In this document: in pieces, positions 61,262 to 64,000 of the stretch
Position numbering within the stretch: the stretch's first letter is position 1
Layout of the letters: the number at the start of each line of letters is the position of its first letter
Assembly (NCBI GenBank): GCA_026985095.1
Contig: JALSQW010000023.1
Span: forward strand, 1 to 64,000
Reading direction: 5' to 3'
Source of the DNA: Acidimicrobiia bacterium
GTDB taxonomy: Bacteria; Actinomycetota; Acidimicrobiia; Spongiisociales; UBA5794
DNA length: 64,000 nucleotides
Translations under genes and position numbers: made by a program
Notes under the pieces: generated by a model
What the model was told of the DNA's origin: nothing
The model's database searches: none
Seen by the model: the letters and a program-made list of their open reading frames with translations, nothing else

Positions 61262-62145
61262 TCATGTCGACCGAACAGTACGAAGAGATCCCGTGGGCCC
61301 AGCTCCTCGCCGACGACCAGGAACGCCGCCGCCGCACCCGATGGATCGCCGTCGCGGCCCTGGTCGTCGTCGTCGTCGGGGTGCTCGCCGTCGCCGCCGT
61401 GCTCCGCCCGTCGGCCCCCGACCCGATCGACGCCGCGCCGTCGTGGCCGACCCCCACGGCGTCGACCACCCCGACGTCGACCACCCCATCGTCGACGACC
61501 AGCATCGCGGACGGGGCCATGGTGATCTCCGAAGCCGCGCTCCGGGCAACGACGACCAGCGTCCTCACCGACGAGATCGTCAAGCTCCGCGCGGAGACCT
61601 TCGTCGCCGACTACTTCACCGTCGACGGCGACCCGGCGATCGTCGAGGAGCTCGAAGCATCCCTGGCCTCCGGTGTCGACCTGCCTCAGCTCCCCCACGA
61701 CGATCCGCAGCGGCCCGCCCATCTCCTCAGCTTCGTCGAACGGGCCGACGCCTACTCGTGGTACCGGATCGCCGAGGATCGGTGGATCGTCGGCGTCGCC
61801 TTCCGGACGCTGTACACCACCGACGGTGCGACGTGGACCCGCAGTCCCGTCCATGCCGTCGCGGTGGGGGTCGTCCTGGACGCAGCAGGAGGGTCCGGGA
61901 TCGTCGACCTGCCCATGCCGATCGTCGAACCGCTCCAGCGCACCACCGCACGCATCGATCCATACACGGGCTCCCCGACCGGCCCAGCAGCCGCAGTCGC
62001 GCTCGACTACGCCCGTCTCGTCGACGACGGCGCCACCATCGCCGAGCTGTCGGGAACCGACGAACGCTGGCGAGCGGTCGTCGAGGTCACGGATCGCTCG
62101 GGGTTGACATGGCCACTCGCGATCCGATCGGACCTGCTCCCCTGA
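61258..62145 (+). CDS. Membrane-anchored protein of unknown function
   Basis: 295 residues. Cytosolic Glu/Arg-rich N-terminus, a membrane helix (about 30-50, WIAVAALVVVVVGVLAVAAVL), a Pro/Thr/Ser linker (about 58-88) and an extracytoplasmic domain (about 100-295) that contains FVADYFTVDGDPA and SWYRIAEDRWIVGVAF. The pattern recalls TcpC-like conjugation proteins only loosely. ATG 61258 overlaps the LysM gene stop (ATGA); ATG 61264 two codons later has slightly better Shine-Dalgarno spacing. Confidence 0.65.
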   Translation: MIMSTEQYEEIPWAQLLADDQERRRRTRWIAVAALVVVVVGVLAVAAVLRPSAPDPIDAAPSWPTPTASTTPTSTTPSSTTSIADGAMVISEAALRATTTSVLTDEIVKLRAETFVADYFTVDGDPAIVEELEASLASGVDLPQLPHDDPQRPAHLLSFVERADAYSWYRIAEDRWIVGVAFRTLYTTDGATWTRSPVHAVAVGVVLDAAGGSGIVDLPMPIVEPLQRTTARIDPYTGSPTGPAAAVALDYARLVDDGATIAELSGTDERWRAVVEVTDRSGLTWPLAIRSDLLP

Positions 62146-62217
62146 ACGGCCACCCGCCTCCCGAGGTGCCCGTCGGGCCGACATTCGAGGTCGGTCCGGG
62201 GCCGCTACCCTCGCGGC

Positions 62218-62934
62218 ATGCTCACCACACGACGCGCCCCGGCCACCGAATGGCAACGACTGCTCACCGACCTCGGTATCTCCCCTCGGGACCGCATCCT
62301 CGTCGTCGAGCCCTCCTCCGGATCCCTCGTCGCCCTCCCTGCGGTCCCGGTCCTCACCGGTCCCCACGGCATGGCGCTGCTCGGGCCACCACTCGATGCT
62401 CCCCTCCCCGAGGACGCCACCGCCACCGCCACCGGGCTCCCCGCCGACAGCGTCGACGCCACGTTGCTGTTCTCCCCCTGGACCAACGCCAGCCAGGTCG
62501 GGGCGGTCGCGAAGGAGGCGATCCGCATCACCCGCCCAGGCGGAAGGGTCGCTCTTGGAACGCTCGACGCCGGCACGCTCCTCGACGCCTCACCGTCGGC
62601 ATACCCGGCCGCGCTCGGCTTCCAGCTCTTCCCAGATCTCGCGTCCCGACTCCGTGACGCCCACCGCCACGACGCCATGATCGGCATCGAGCTGCTCCGG
62701 GCGGGCATCCACGACGTCGTGGTGGATCCCTTCGACGTCCCGATGGCCTACTACGACTCCCTCGACGAGTGCGTCGCCGACGTCGAAGCAGGGGCGTGGC
62801 CGGGGACCGACACGCTCGACGACGCCCGTCGTCAGATCCTCGCCCACGAGGTGCGACGCCTCCTGAAGGGGCGACGGTTCCCGCTCGTCGACGAACTCCC
62901 CTGGCTCATCGCACGAGGCACCAAGGGTTCGTGA
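62218..62934 (+). CDS. Methyltransferase-like protein
   Basis: 238 residues that fit a class I SAM-methyltransferase layout: RILVVEPSSGSLVAL in the motif I place (no GxGxG), LPADSVDATLLFSPWTN (motif IV region), and EAIRITRPGGRVALGTLD (motif VI). The SAM-binding glycine motif is degenerate, so activity is uncertain. TACCCT (62206-62211) ends 6 nt before the ATG. It ends directly against the Nfu_N gene on the other strand. Confidence 0.6.
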   Translation: MLTTRRAPATEWQRLLTDLGISPRDRILVVEPSSGSLVALPAVPVLTGPHGMALLGPPLDAPLPEDATATATGLPADSVDATLLFSPWTNASQVGAVAKEAIRITRPGGRVALGTLDAGTLLDASPSAYPAALGFQLFPDLASRLRDAHRHDAMIGIELLRAGIHDVVVDPFDVPMAYYDSLDECVADVEAGAWPGTDTLDDARRQILAHEVRRLLKGRRFPLVDELPWLIARGTKGS

Positions 62935-63189
62935 TCAGCCGAACGTCGCCTCCAGGACGCCGGTGGCCGCAGGGACGATCGACTCCCACGACGCGTCCGC
63001 GGACTTCGTCAAGGTGACGAAGTCCGCGGTCATGAACACGGAGGTGACGCCTTCGATGTCCAACAACGCAGCCGCCAGCGGATCGTCGACCTTTCCAGAC
63101 CCAGGGAAGGTCCTCGGCCCGCCGACATCCACCCCGACGGTGAACTTCAACGCGTTGGGATTGGGCGTGTTGCTGATCTGGACCGGCAC
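62935..63189 (-). CDS. Nfu/NifU N-terminal domain protein
   Basis: 84 residues, a stand-alone Nfu_N domain: ISNTPNPNALKFTVG at the N-terminus and VTSVFMTADFVTLTKSADASWESI in the middle. The CxxC cluster-binding NifU domain that usually follows is absent. GTG start with AGGAG 6 nt upstream. The domain helps target selection in Fe-S transfer; alone it may be an adaptor. Divergent from the hydantoinase gene. Confidence 0.85.
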   Translation of the reverse strand: MPVQISNTPNPNALKFTVGVDVGGPRTFPGSGKVDDPLAAALLDIEGVTSVFMTADFVTLTKSADASWESIVPAATGVLEATFG

Positions 63190-63246
63190 CGCGACTCCTT
63201 CCTCGGCACCGAAGGGTAGCGAGGTCTCCGGGCACCGAGGCTCCGC

Positions 63247-64000
63247 ATGATCGTCGGGATCGACGTCGGAGGGACGTTCACCGATGTCGTCGCCGTCGAC
63301 GGCGACGACATCGTCGCGGCGAAGATCCCCACCACACCGGACCAATCCGTCGGCGTCGAGGAGGGTGTGCAGAGGGTCGGGAGCCACGGCCCGGTTCGCC
63401 TCGTCCACGGCACCACCGTCGCCACCAACGCCCTGCTCGAGAGAACCGGCGCCCGCACGGCCCTGATCACCGACCGGGGTCTCGAGGACATCATCGAGAT
63501 CGGCCGTCAGGATCGGCCCAGTCTCTACGACCCGACCGTCGACCGGCCCGAGCCGCTGGTCGCCCGGGAGGATCGCTTCGGCCGCCACGCCGACGGGACC
63601 TTCACCGAGCTTCCTCCCGGCATCGAATCGGTCGCCGTCAGCCTCCTGCGCTCCTACGAGGACCCCGCGGCAGAACGGGACGTCCGGGACCGGATCCGGT
63701 CGACCCGACCCGGGGTGCCCGTCTCCCTCTCCAGCGACGTCTCCCCCGAGTTCCGAGAGTACGAACGCACCTCCACCACCGTCCTCAACGCCTACCTGAC
63801 CTCGGTGACGGCCCGGTACCTCGAACGGATCGGCCGACGACTCGACGCTCGGGTCGAGCACATCACCGTCATGCGTTCCTCCGGTGGCCTCGCCACCGCC
63901 GGCGAGGCGGCGGCGCTGCCGGCGTCGATCCTCCTGTCGGGGCCCGCAGGTGGAGCTGCCGCCGCCGGGACGTTCGGAACCCTCCTCGGTCTCGACACGG
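63247..64000 (+). CDS. Hydantoinase A/5-oxoprolinase family protein (5' part, runs off the window)
   Basis: The first 251 residues of a HyuA-type ATPase. The N-terminus IVGIDVGGTFTDVV is the ASKHA phosphate-binding motif; VHGTTVATNALLERTGARTALITDRGLEDIIEIGRQ follows, and the end reaches SGPAGGAAAAG, the adenosine region. Such proteins form the ATP-dependent alpha subunit of hydantoinases, acetone carboxylases or 5-oxoprolinases together with a HyuB partner, expected beyond the right edge. Substrate not decidable here. The gene is cut by the window end, not by a mutation. Confidence 0.92.
   Translation, partial: MIVGIDVGGTFTDVVAVDGDDIVAAKIPTTPDQSVGVEEGVQRVGSHGPVRLVHGTTVATNALLERTGARTALITDRGLEDIIEIGRQDRPSLYDPTVDRPEPLVAREDRFGRHADGTFTELPPGIESVAVSLLRSYEDPAAERDVRDRIRSTRPGVPVSLSSDVSPEFREYERTSTTVLNAYLTSVTARYLERIGRRLDARVEHITVMRSSGGLATAGEAAALPASILLSGPAGGAAAAGTFGTLLGLDT

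Overview
The window comes from a high-GC Actinomycetota chromosome. It carries a WhiB-type Fe-S regulator and a GlnR-type nitrogen regulator. Start codons are frequently GTG. Exported proteins have lipoboxes followed by Thr-rich linkers. Many genes appear to be transcribed leaderless. A member of Acidimicrobiia or a nearby deep actinobacterial class is my inference; no rRNA or marker gene here fixes it. I see no prophage, insertion sequence or CRISPR array. Most of the window reads as core chromosome.

Layout. 1-6.8 kb: a YeeE-type transporter, then a nitrogen block amt-glnB facing glnD. 6.8-20 kb: mixed metabolic, transport and cell-envelope genes (rhodanese, BTAD regulator, nitrilase, CrtI-like oxidoreductase, ClC channel, MscS channel, Nudix, an M23-like protein, GNAT, dodecin, nitroreductase). 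A 37-bp tandem palindrome array lies in front of the MscS gene. 19.4-24.8 kb: a phnD-phnC-phnE phosphonate-type ABC operon ending in a dGTPase-like gene. Its permease carries a very large extracytoplasmic insert. 24.9-37 kb: nucleotidase, dnaX, ybaB-recR and a DUF3524 glycosyltransferase facing glpX; thiolase; a methylmalonyl-CoA epimerase unit; a histidine kinase; a cyclophilin/PHP operon; lysC-asd. 38-44.8 kb: tRNA-Pro(CGG), a CNNM/CorC protein, a receiver protein, an NfeD-like protein, a WhiB protein, and selA-selB. 44.8-51.6 kb: an fxsA-Nudix-MBL-M23 operon, mrp, an ErpA-type protein, RidA, ALDH7. 51.6-56.5 kb: a histidine kinase facing glnR, glnA-glnR, and a divergent type II glutamine synthetase. 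56.5-64 kb: a second 37-bp array; a pteridine cluster (SDR, folB, folKE fusion); moaA; a LysM pair; a methyltransferase; an Nfu_N protein; and the start of a hydantoinase/oxoprolinase gene.

How parts fit together. Ammonium uptake (amt), PII signalling (glnB, glnD), two glutamine synthetases and GlnR make a complete nitrogen-assimilation set. Four-unit, 11-bp-phased GlnR-type boxes lie in front of amt and between glnA and glnII, so I infer one regulon.

The less ordinary signals are: (1) PhnE with a TIG-like domain plus what looks like a circularly permuted lamin-tail domain; (2) two arrays of an 11-bp palindrome at exact 37-bp spacing, each ending at the -35 position of a leaderless promoter; (3) TANNNT-type hexamers 6-10 nt before the start codon of 26 genes; (4) a UUCG-capped 14-bp hairpin between phnD and phnC; (5) apparently catalytically dead NfeD-protease and M23 paralogs.
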